Under the pieces are notes generated by a model, which did no database searches, was not told the origin of the DNA, and was given only the letters and a program-made list of their open reading frames with translations. Shown one piece after another: positions 55,801-64,000 of a stretch of DNA of 64,000 nt (position 1 is its first letter; every line of letters begins with the position of its first letter). The DNA is from Ephydatia muelleri (taxonomy: Eukaryota > Porifera > Demospongiae > Spongillida > Spongillidae), in the NCBI GenBank assembly GCA_013339895.1, contig JABACO010000013.1:8060504-8124503 (forward strand), read 5' to 3'. The position numbers and the translations under genes were made by a program.

Positions 55801-56352
55801 AAATGCGGGTGGGAGGGCTCGCTCACTCCCAACTCCGCGCGTTTGTTTCCCCAAGTAGCGGTGCGCTATCCGTCTGTTTCAAGTTATTCATAGCCACAAG
55901 TATAAAGTCATAATATGTCCAGCATAAGTACTGCTATAAAAAGCTTGTTTGTTATTGTTTAATAATCTCGTTTTAAGTGTGCCTATAAGCACTGTGTTAG
56001 TACAAACCATCAAGAATTGACACATACACAAGTACGTATATGCGCACATACATGCATACAGAAATAACCATTCCCTCTCTCCTCCGCCCTATCCCTCTTC
56101 CCTTCCCGTTCCATCCTCTCTCCTCTCCCTCCCTCTTCCCTCCCTACCTCTTCCCTCCCCCTACTCTTCCCTCCCTCCCTCCCTCCCTCCCATCCCTCCC
56201 TCCCTCCCTCCCTCCCTCCCTCCCTCCTCCTCCTTCACTTCTAGGCATCAGAGCATCAGAAGCAGTTGGCTCATCCAAGGAGGAGCTCAACTCTCTGATG
56301 TTAAGCTCAAGTGGGCTCAGGGCAACTGAAAACCGAAACTGAAGCTCACAAT
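49274..56352 (+). CDS. Long coiled-coil protein, tentatively CCDC186-like (3' partial)
   Basis: Exons: 49274-49560 (ATG start, low-complexity acidic N-terminus), 49939-50445, 51317-51413 (MSKALEQLRADNEQLLQRLS), 51799-51828, 52512-53145, 53485-53619, 54548-54625 (LQASIKNLNRDITKAQSNVE) and 56245-56352. The 634-base exon holds eight to nine copies of a 21-residue coiled-coil unit, VESSERQLKEERDRTQGLQD plus R, equal to three heptads. The end of the last exon (GQLKTETEAH, with KLKWAQ in another frame) resembles CCDC186, a dense-core-vesicle/Golgi coiled-coil protein; this name is tentative. Exon phases match throughout, yet 52512-53145 carries one extra base near 52912, and 53485-53619 and 56245-56352 carry compensating small shifts. 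This pattern fits sequencing indels better than steady decay. The gene runs into the gap. Confidence 0.7.
49747..49812. repeat. (CA)n microsatellite
   Basis: CA run in the first intron of the coiled-coil gene. Confidence 0.95.
50465..50998. repeat. 28-33 bp purine-rich minisatellite (intron 2)
   Basis: Units like GAGCCAATGGGAAGGTGGAG plus a variable GGAGG run, about 18 copies, entirely inside an intron of the coiled-coil gene. Variants switch GGGAAGG/GGTAAGG in blocks; GGTAAGG copies create repeated GTAAG splice-donor-like motifs. Confidence 0.93.
51490..51680. repeat. Short GTGTGCTGTGTACA / AGATAAGTGCACTGTG tandem repeats
   Basis: Several imperfect copies of two short units in the intron after 51413. 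Confidence 0.75.
51914..52377. repeat. 17-bp minisatellite (intron 4)
   Basis: Unit GCGTGATGGGGTATGGA, about 27 copies with GCG/GTG/ACG variants, inside the intron before the coiled-coil repeat exon. Confidence 0.95.
53629..53735. repeat. 20-bp minisatellite (intron 6)
   Basis: Unit ACATGCTACATCATGTGACC, about five copies, directly after the donor at 53620. Confidence 0.9.
53806..54515. repeat. 24-bp minisatellite (intron 6)
   Basis: Unit close to ACCATCACATCCTACACCAC plus TAGC, about 29 copies, with one-base length variants scattered through it. It ends about 30 bases before the next acceptor. Confidence 0.93.
54626..55099. other. Intron sequence of the coiled-coil gene, upstream of a candidate exon
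   Basis: No other feature is seen before the candidate start at 55100. Confidence 0.4.
55100..55171 (+). CDS. Candidate first exon of a myristoylated protein
   Basis: ATGG start context, 24 codons beginning MGNTCSSRKEGQRYREES and ending ACCG|GTATGT, a good donor in phase 0. MGNxCSS is a classic N-myristoylation site with an adjacent palmitoylation cysteine and basic residues, as in Src-type kinases and other membrane-tethered signalling proteins. It lies in an intron of the coiled-coil gene on the same strand, so it might be a separate nested or downstream gene reaching into the gap. No partner exon is visible. Chance occurrence is possible. Confidence 0.35.
55197..55496. repeat. 13-bp minisatellite
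   Basis: Unit GTGCGTACTGTAT, about 22 copies with GTGGG and AATGT variants and one inserted block near 55420-55435. Confidence 0.95.
55497..56085. other. Intron sequence without recognised feature
   Basis: Nothing recognised between the 13-bp array and the pyrimidine tract. Confidence 0.4.
56086..56236. repeat. (CCCT)n pyrimidine tract
   Basis: CCCTCCCT repeat leading to the acceptor at 56244. Confidence 0.93.
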
Positions 56353-56399
56353 GTAAGCAGAAACCATAGTAACTCGTGCTCTTTGTTGCAGTCTTTTTG

Positions 56400-57578
56400 T
56401 TCTCTCCCCCTCTTTCCATCTCCCCTCTCCTCCCCATCTCCCCCTCCTCCCCATCTCCCCCCCTCCCCCTCCTCCCCCCCCCCTCTCCCCCAACTCCCCC
56501 TCCTCCCCAATCCCCCTCCTCCCCATCTCCCCCCTCCTCCCCCATCTCCCCCTCCTCCATCTCCCCTCCTCCCCATCTCCCCCTCCTCCCCTCCTCCCCT
56601 CCCGCATCTCCCCCCTCCCCGATCTCCCCCTCCCCATCTCCCCCTCCTCCCCATCTCCCCCTCCTCCCCATCTCCCCCCCTCCCCCTCTCCCCCCTCCTC
56701 CCCCTCCATCTCCCCCTCCCCATCTCCCCCTCCCCTCTCTCCCCCTCCCCATCTCCCCCCTCCCCTCTCCCCCTCCCCATCTCCCCCCTCCCCAACTCCC
56801 CTCCTCCCCCTCTCCCTCCCTTCTCCCAATCTTTCCCTCTCCTCCATCTTCCCCTCCTCTTTCCCCTCTCCTCCTCTCCCCTTTCTCCCTCCCTCCCCCT
56901 CCTCCCCCTCTCCCCCTCCTCCCCTCTCCCCTCCTCCCCATCTCCCGCCTCCTCCCCTCTCCCCTCCTCCCCTCTCCCCCTCCTCCCCATCTCCCTCCCC
57001 ATCTTCCCCCTCTCCCCCTCTCCCCCTCTCCCCCTCCTCCCCATCTCCCCCTCCTCCCCATCTCTCCCCTCTCCCTCGTCCCTCTCCCCATCTCCCCCTC
57101 CCCCTCTCCCATCTCCCCCCCCCAACTCCCCCTCCTCCCCATCTCCATCTCCCTTCTCCCAATCTTCTCCCCTCCTCATCTTCCCCTCTCCTCATCTCCC
57201 CTTTCTCCCCATCTCCCCCTCCTCCCCATCTCCCCCATCTCCCCCTCCTCCCCATCTCCCCCTCCTCCCCATCTCTCCCCCTCCTCCCCATCTCCCCCGC
57301 TCCTCCCCATCTCCCCCTCCTCCCCATCTCCCCTCCTCCCCATCTCCCCCCTCCTCCCCATCTCCCCCCCTCCTCCCCATCTCCCCCTCCTCCCATCTCC
57401 CCTCCTCCCCCTCTCACTCCCCCTCCTCCCCATCTCCCTCCCCCTCCTCCCCATCTCCCCTCCTCCCTCTCCCCCTCCTCCCCTCCTCCCCTCCCCCCCG
57501 CCTCCTCCCCCTCTCCCCCTCCTCCCCTCCTCTCCCCTCCTCCCCCTCCCCCCCCATCTCCCCCTCCTCTCCCACTCC
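56400..57578. repeat. Pyrimidine-rich CCCCATCTCCCCCTCCT array running into the gap
   Basis: About 1180 bases of C/T-rich repeat with unit near 18 bases (TCCCCATCTCCCCCTCC). It stops at the assembly gap and is its likely cause. Long Pro-Ser frames, including any that cross the N run, are artefacts. Confidence 0.95.
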
Positions 57579-58578
57579 NNNNNNNNNNNNNNNNNNNNNN
57601 NNNNNNNNNNNNNNNNNNNNNNNNNNNNNNNNNNNNNNNNNNNNNNNNNNNNNNNNNNNNNNNNNNNNNNNNNNNNNNNNNNNNNNNNNNNNNNNNNNNN
57701 NNNNNNNNNNNNNNNNNNNNNNNNNNNNNNNNNNNNNNNNNNNNNNNNNNNNNNNNNNNNNNNNNNNNNNNNNNNNNNNNNNNNNNNNNNNNNNNNNNNN
57801 NNNNNNNNNNNNNNNNNNNNNNNNNNNNNNNNNNNNNNNNNNNNNNNNNNNNNNNNNNNNNNNNNNNNNNNNNNNNNNNNNNNNNNNNNNNNNNNNNNNN
57901 NNNNNNNNNNNNNNNNNNNNNNNNNNNNNNNNNNNNNNNNNNNNNNNNNNNNNNNNNNNNNNNNNNNNNNNNNNNNNNNNNNNNNNNNNNNNNNNNNNNN
58001 NNNNNNNNNNNNNNNNNNNNNNNNNNNNNNNNNNNNNNNNNNNNNNNNNNNNNNNNNNNNNNNNNNNNNNNNNNNNNNNNNNNNNNNNNNNNNNNNNNNN
58101 NNNNNNNNNNNNNNNNNNNNNNNNNNNNNNNNNNNNNNNNNNNNNNNNNNNNNNNNNNNNNNNNNNNNNNNNNNNNNNNNNNNNNNNNNNNNNNNNNNNN
58201 NNNNNNNNNNNNNNNNNNNNNNNNNNNNNNNNNNNNNNNNNNNNNNNNNNNNNNNNNNNNNNNNNNNNNNNNNNNNNNNNNNNNNNNNNNNNNNNNNNNN
58301 NNNNNNNNNNNNNNNNNNNNNNNNNNNNNNNNNNNNNNNNNNNNNNNNNNNNNNNNNNNNNNNNNNNNNNNNNNNNNNNNNNNNNNNNNNNNNNNNNNNN
58401 NNNNNNNNNNNNNNNNNNNNNNNNNNNNNNNNNNNNNNNNNNNNNNNNNNNNNNNNNNNNNNNNNNNNNNNNNNNNNNNNNNNNNNNNNNNNNNNNNNNN
58501 NNNNNNNNNNNNNNNNNNNNNNNNNNNNNNNNNNNNNNNNNNNNNNNNNNNNNNNNNNNNNNNNNNNNNNNNNNNNNN
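57579..58578. other. Assembly gap, exactly 1000 N
   Basis: The round length marks a scaffolding placeholder, not a measured distance. Confidence 0.99.
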
Positions 58579-59078
58579 TTCCGTTAATTATTCGTTCATT
58601 GTCAGTAGTCTCATTAACACTAGTATTCTTTTAGGTTGTGTCTGAATTCGGTGGCCGTCCTCCATCACACACATGGCGCCCCAGTAGTATAGGAATGCTA
58701 TGGACCACGCCTATGACGTCCAATTGACTGCACGTTTTATGTATTCACCACCGCAAGGAAATTCTTAGTGCTACTCGTAGCTGAGCATTAAACGTTTAGC
58801 TAAACGAGACCCGCTGACCTCTTTCGCACCGTAGGGCGCGCGCTTCAATGCAAAAGCAACCATTTGTTGCACAATTAAAACATTTGCACCCGTTTCAGCG
58901 TCAAAACAAGTGAGCACTGTAAGCAGTTGCTAATTAATCTGGTTATCGCTCGTACGTCTCCCACGATTCTGCGTGCGTGTGTGTGGTCTGTATGTGCGTG
59001 TCTGTGTGTGTGTGTGTCGTGTGTGTGTTTGTAATTTTTTGCACTCCGATCGAACCTCCCTATTCACGTGATCCACAG

Positions 59079-59903
59079 TGTTACGGACGTCTGGAGGGGC
59101 GCCCACACTGCGTTGTGAACGAGACAATACGGAGGGCGGGCGTGGCCAGCAGAGACTACACGGCCCCCGGGGGTGAAAGCTTCGAAGAGCTGCACAGACG
59201 TGTGGTGGACTTCTTCAACAGCGTTTGCAGGTGTTAAAAGCTGCCCCTCCCCCACTTCATTTCTTTTCCACCTACCTCATCCTTGCTCTCTTACGCCCTG
59301 TGCAGCGATTACTGTGAACTGGTAGACGATGAGACATTTCTAAGGTTCCCTTCGGTGAGCATATTTATATGGCCTCTATAGCTGCACACCTGTATTACAC
59401 TAGAAGACCGTACGCACCTCATTTGCCATGATGTGTCTCGAACACCCACTGCAATAGAAATATTCTTAAACCGCATTCAAATTCTATGCCAATCACTTTT
59501 GTATTGCAGTAAAATATCTTGTGGTGTGCATTCTAATTGACACAAATGTGCAGCTGCCTCCCTTTCAAATTTCTCCCTCCATTGCTCCCATTCCACACCC
59601 ACTCCTTGGTCACAGCCTGACGATCAAACCGTTCTGTCGCAGCACCTTAAAAATGGTCTCCATGGCAACGAAGCCATCAGCGATCACATTGTGGTGGTGT
59701 CCCACGGAGGAACAATAAATTGTCTCATGCGCCACTTTGCTGAGTATGGCTGTGAACAGCTGGTGACGGGTGGGGTCACACCAAACACTGCTCTCAACTC
59801 TTTCATTGTCTGTGTGGAGCGTTACCCTCATCCTAGGTGTGTGTCTGTGAGAGTGCTCATGTCACATGACCTCTCACATTTGGAGCCCAGAAGTCAGTGC
59901 TGA
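59079..59903 (+). CDS. 3' half of TIGAR-like gene, second copy
   Basis: Exons 59079-59230, 59306-59354 and 59616 to 59836, read on to a stop at 59903, equal exons 5 to the end of 40763-42809, with the same protein sequence (VVVSHGGTINCLMRHF). The 5' half would fall in the gap. Probably the same gene on the other haplotype. Confidence 0.85.
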
Positions 59904-59909
59904 ACTTGT

Positions 59910-59948
<39 letters not shown>

Positions 59949-60939
59949 CACACACACACATACACATGAATTTTAAGACATTTGTGAAGAACCTGGGGAA
60001 GAGGATGTGTGCATTTGGAAGGTTCAGGAGTGGAATGAGTTTAAATGGAAATGTGAACAAAAGGAATGGCATTGAGCAATGAAGTACTACAAACCCCTCA
60101 GAAATAGAATGGAGAGACAACCATTGTTTGTGGCTTGTCATGATTCTTGTTAGTGCACAACCCACCTGTGTCCTCATTAGCCAGACAACACATTAGCAAG
60201 TCATTGTCTGGTAGTTCAATAATGAGCTCCATAGCCCCTTAAAACAAAGCATGCATGCTCCAAGGAGGCAGACATAATCCCCAGGGGGGCGCGCATCCCT
60301 TTGCTTAAGACACGAGGTTAAGCATGCTGGTTCGAGCCTGAGCCTTAAAACCCTTAGCAGGTCTAGATGAATGATCTGTGATAAGTGAAGGTGGCTAGTG
60401 TTGTGTCAGCCTCCCCTCCAGACTGGGGGGCTCCACTCTGTTCTCCCCCTCTCCAAAAACAGCACACGCAGACACCAAGGCTCCCACCCATTATGTCACA
60501 TTACTCAGACTGTTAGGCACCTCCACCCAGTGTTGCTGTTGCCACTGACAACAGACTGCTAGGCTCCAGCCCCCAACCCTTTCAAACACCCACAGCTGCA
60601 GACAAAATTGCTCACTTCTTTAAAGAGAGTTTCAGACACTGCAACAAAGATGCTAACCTACACAGGCGTACAATTGGGTCAGTAAATGTATGCTACAACA
60701 AGACAAACCAAATACATGGATGGTCTGAGCATGCTACCAGAAATGTAAAGTCAAGTTATTTTGATCCCAAACATTGGGTGTGCATGGTGTTGAGTTTAGG
60801 AACAGGTTAAGTCTCCTATGGCTGCTGCACCTGTCATCATGTAACAGCACTAGGCTCAGGTTCTAGCGCTGTACCTTACATGGTTTCATCTCCTTCTCCA
60901 GTTTGGCTCACCGTCAGACCACACCTTTCCATCAGCACA

Positions 60940-61258
60940 CCCTCCTCTCTTCAGCACACCTCCCTCTCTCCAGCACACCTCCTCTTCAGCACACCTCCCC
61001 TCTCTCCAGCACACCTCACCTCTCTCCAGCACACCTCACCTCTCTCCAGCACATCTCCTCTCTTTAGCACACCCTCCTCTTTAGCACACCTCCTCTTTAG
61101 CACACCTCACCTCTCCTCCAGCCCACCTCCCTCTCCAGCACACCTCCCCTCTCTCCAGTGACACCTCCTCTCTCCAGCACACCTCTCCAGCTACCTCTCT
61201 CCAGCACACCCCTCTCTCCAGGCACACTCCTCTCTCCAGGCACACACCTCCCCTCTCT
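60940..61258. repeat. Pyrimidine-rich minisatellite, second copy
   Basis: Copy of 43847-44172 with several single-base indels between units. Confidence 0.9.
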
Positions 61259-61404
61259 CTCCCCTTACATGTGCCTTCAAGCCCGTTCCCACCACTCAGA
61301 CCTAAACCTCTTCCTCAGACCTCTTTTTCAGATCAGGCCAATGTCGGAGTACTCTATTTACACAAATTCATTAATAAAAAAGATAAGCTGAAGCTGTCTT
61401 TAAG

Positions 61405-63730
61405 TCAGAAGAAGAACACGAATAGCACAATAACCAATACCAAAGCAGCCACATCCACAAGCCATGGCATATCGGATGAACTTTGCCGTTCTCTTGTTCC
61501 TCCTTATGATACCAAGGGGGCGTCGACCACTCATACCATCTGGCAGGGAGGGAACCAGTGTGACCATATAAGGGAAGCCACATGTGACCTTATAAGTCAT
61601 ATACACAATGACCTCTAGCTCTACAGATCCAGCTGTCATAACATATATACCTCTAACTATGACATAACCTACAGACCTCTAGCCTACCGACCCCCAGCTT
61701 CTGTCATGACCTGAAGACCCCAGTTGTCGTAACCTACAAATCTTTAGCTGAAATTACAACCCTACAATGCAACCCTAGATATGACATCCATCTTCAAGGA
61801 CACTGTGAAGGATTCCAGTGTGCTTTAATTATCTTGCACAGCCTCAGGAAAGCGTACAAGGTCGGACCAAAGGCCCAGGAAAGATGAACTCACATCTCCC
61901 TACAGAATACATTCGGCAAACATTGTTGGGCATCACCGATTGCTGGCTTTGAAAGCCACACCTCAAATTAGCATGCCTCTTAGGCTCCACACCACTCCAT
62001 TCTAACCACACCTCCATACAGCTTGTTAACTATTTAATTTAAAAGCACAATTTGTCCATCCATATCCAGAAAATGACACAAAAATACACCTAAGTAGTCT
62101 GCCATTAATGGCTAAACAGCAACTTAATTAAAAGTAGATCTGTTCTCTTGAAACCTGGTGTGTGTATGTGTGTGTGGCTATCATGTCCTAATCTTCTCTC
62201 TATCCCACCCCTCAGGTATGGCTACTGGCCTTGAAACCCCACAAGATCTACAGCTACATCTCATGCCACACACCTTGTGGCATCATATGCTCTGCTAGGC
62301 TCCCCCCACTCCAGCCTAACAACGCCTCCAGTCTCTCATTCACATTACTGAATGCATAACGCACATTTTTGTCCATTCACAGCAGCTAGAGCAGCAACAA
62401 AAAACAGCAGCAAAGAAAAAAAAGCACAGCACACAAAATTCAGCGTCTCCTGGACTTAAAGAAGACCACAGCAATGATGGCAACAGCTATGCCAACGAGA
62501 ACGATGACGTGCTCTCTCTTTATCTTGAAACCTGGTGTTGTGTGAGGCAAGCGTGATGTGAAGTGGGTGTGGCTTTGATGCTAGGCAACCACCTGCACGC
62601 TCAAACTGGAATTAACAGTTTCAGATCTCCCCATCCCGCTCTCTGCCTACACCCTCCCTCCCCCCTCCCTCCCTCCCTCCCTCACCTTCAGCATCTTCCT
62701 CTAGAGGTATCATTTGGAGAGCTGGTTGATGAAAAGTGTGAAAGGTTAATTCAACACACAACATCACACAGAGCTAAGCACCTTCAAAAAGGGTATTGAA
62801 AAAGAATGGATAGAATTAGAGTGTGTATCTTAATGCCGTGCTGTAAATGTATATTTACACTTCAGCAATTCATGAAATGCGGATCATTATTCCATTACAT
62901 TGCTTTGCTAATAAGAAGCGAGCTGTGGCCAATCAGTTATAAGAAGCAAGCTGTGGCCAATCAGTTTTCTCTCTGGATAGCTACTAATTTTCCAACCATA
63001 GAAAATGAGGTGTAGTATGTACATCCGATAACCCCGGGATTGCCCTGTAAAACTTTTGTTTTCAAAATAATATTGAAACACGTGATGGAGCATAACTAAC
63101 CTCATGCAAACATGTGGAGACTGTGATGCCCATGATTATGTGTAAGATTTAACATTTGAAAAAAAAAAAATCAAATAACACTCCACATAAAATATTTTCC
63201 CATAGTGACAAAATCGACTGTTGAACTGGTGGGCACTCTAAATTCCATGGTACACATTCAGGAAACCCCAATGAGGGTACTGGGAGACACGCAATTATCA
63301 TTATATACGTCAAATTGAATGGTATGAAGTATATGATTCACCTTTCATGGTAATTTATTGAATATTTTGCTGTAAAAATACGTTAGCGCGGTTAAATTTG
63401 AGTAGCGGTTTTGTTTGTGATCGTGGGGAGGGGAGAGGTTAAACACTTAACCCAGTTAATAAAACACAACTGTTCAAGCACATGTACGTATACGGCAACA
63501 GCCAACGCACCTTGCAATGTCACGAGGTACAATGTGCTCTCGTTCTTAATGTCGTAATCGTTCAAGGTTCGTCCTTCTTCTACTTCCCTATTGTTATACT
63601 TCAGAGTGTAGGAATCCAGCATCAACCCTTCCTTGTCCTTAATCTTGACCTTAATGTTATCGATCGTGTCCATTGGAGAGACCTCAAGGGCGATCGTCTT
63701 GCCGCCATCGATATTCACAAATATCTGCAT
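61405..63730 (-). CDS. Ubl-2, second copy
   Basis: Exon 1 is 63511-63730 (identical protein to 46416-46635), TM exon A is 62440-62531 (identical), and TM exon B is 61405-61539. Exon B here is 135 rather than 134 bases because of one added base near 61452, which shifts its frame. In an otherwise unchanged neighbourhood this looks like a sequencing indel or an allele that makes only isoform A. Confidence 0.8.
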
Positions 63731-63961
63731 AATCTGGAGGCGTCGTTATTTTTCCTAGTTGGATCACGTGCCTGTTCATTGGGATTATGTCATGCAAGGA
63801 TGGGCGGGAATGCCGATCTCCTTTAGTGTGGATTTGTGATGACCTTGCACAAGGGATTTGCTATTCATGAAGACAAGTGTTTTGCTTGCATTATTTAAAA
63901 AAATTTTATTTTGCTACTAAAGAAATAACTGCAGCACAGGAGAGTAACTTTGGCACCACAT

Positions 63962-63962
<1 letters not shown>

Positions 63963-64000
<38 letters not shown>
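63963..64000. repeat. (CT)n microsatellite at window edge
   Basis: Counterpart of 46866-46926; cut by the window end. Confidence 0.95.

Larger units (their letters stand above)
58579..64000. repeat. Near-identical copy of 41477 to about 46897
   Basis: The 5.4-kb segment matches almost base for base, including introns, microsatellites and intergenic DNA. Differences are mostly one-base indels in homopolymers or short repeats, plus rare substitutions such as GCC/ATC near 62062-62066. The copy begins exactly at the gap edge. An unmerged second haplotype or false duplication is more likely than a true recent tandem duplication. Confidence 0.95.

Noticed and set aside
56311-58634. Very long Pro-Ser frames crossing the N gap
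   Set aside because: Pyrimidine repeat plus unknown bases; no real protein can be claimed.
59079-63730. Independent paralogues of TIGAR-like and Ubl-2 genes
   Set aside because: Introns and intergenic DNA are equally identical, which fits a second haplotype or assembly duplicate better than paralogy.

Overview
The window is animal-type nuclear DNA. Genes are split by short GT-AG introns (one of about 40 bases) and encode typical metazoan domains: fibronectin III receptors, tyrosine-kinase-like domains, ankyrin-Roc-COR-death proteins, a TIGAR-like phosphatase, a PLRG1-like WD40 fragment and ubiquitin folds. Compact genes, many ankyrin and kinase fragments and very dense microsatellites and minisatellites suggest a marine invertebrate, perhaps a sponge. 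The phylum is inference only.

Layout. 1-2.4 kb: two minisatellites. 2.4-3.2 kb: a diverged ubiquitin-like gene (minus strand). 3.4-11 kb: a large, imperfect inverted repeat rich in CA/TG, holding a 1.1 kb non-autonomous hAT element with a perfect target duplication and a foldback repeat. 11.3-13.6 kb: a decayed hAT element with a transposase remnant, a retroelement fragment and a perfect 65-bp hairpin. 14.3-17.05 kb: a single-pass receptor with an Ig-like and three FN3 domains. 17.5-20.9 kb: a 39-bp minisatellite, a PLRG1 fragment, a broken kinase-like gene and purine-rich tracts. 21.8-27.6 kb: a large minus-strand ankyrin-Roc-COR-death-domain gene. 28-31 kb: a broken Ginger-like element. 31.2-37.4 kb: a 25-bp minisatellite, a foldback repeat, a second kinase-like relic, an X-box-like cluster and a LINE. 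38.6-39.1 kb: a pogo/Tigger-like remnant. 40.8-42.8 kb: a complete TIGAR-like gene. 44.3-48.6 kb: two more ubiquitin-like genes. 49.3 kb to the gap: a coiled-coil gene with a different minisatellite in almost every large intron. 57579-58578 is a gap of exactly 1000 N. 58579-64000 repeats 41477-46.9 kb almost base for base.

The most interesting system is the set of ubiquitin-like genes. Each starts with an exon for a full ubiquitin fold that ends with a phase-1 splice donor at codons 74-77, where ubiquitin has its diglycine tail. A downstream exon in matching phase then supplies a hydrophobic or transmembrane tail. One locus has two different transmembrane terminal exons, both in phase. The family looks like membrane-tethered, non-conjugating ubiquitin-fold proteins whose tails are swapped by exon choice.

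Several exons carry small indels although their splice sites and overall lengths stay in phase, and the post-gap copy differs from its partner mostly by single-base indels. Uncorrected sequencing indels and an unmerged haplotype are therefore a real possibility for part of the apparent damage.
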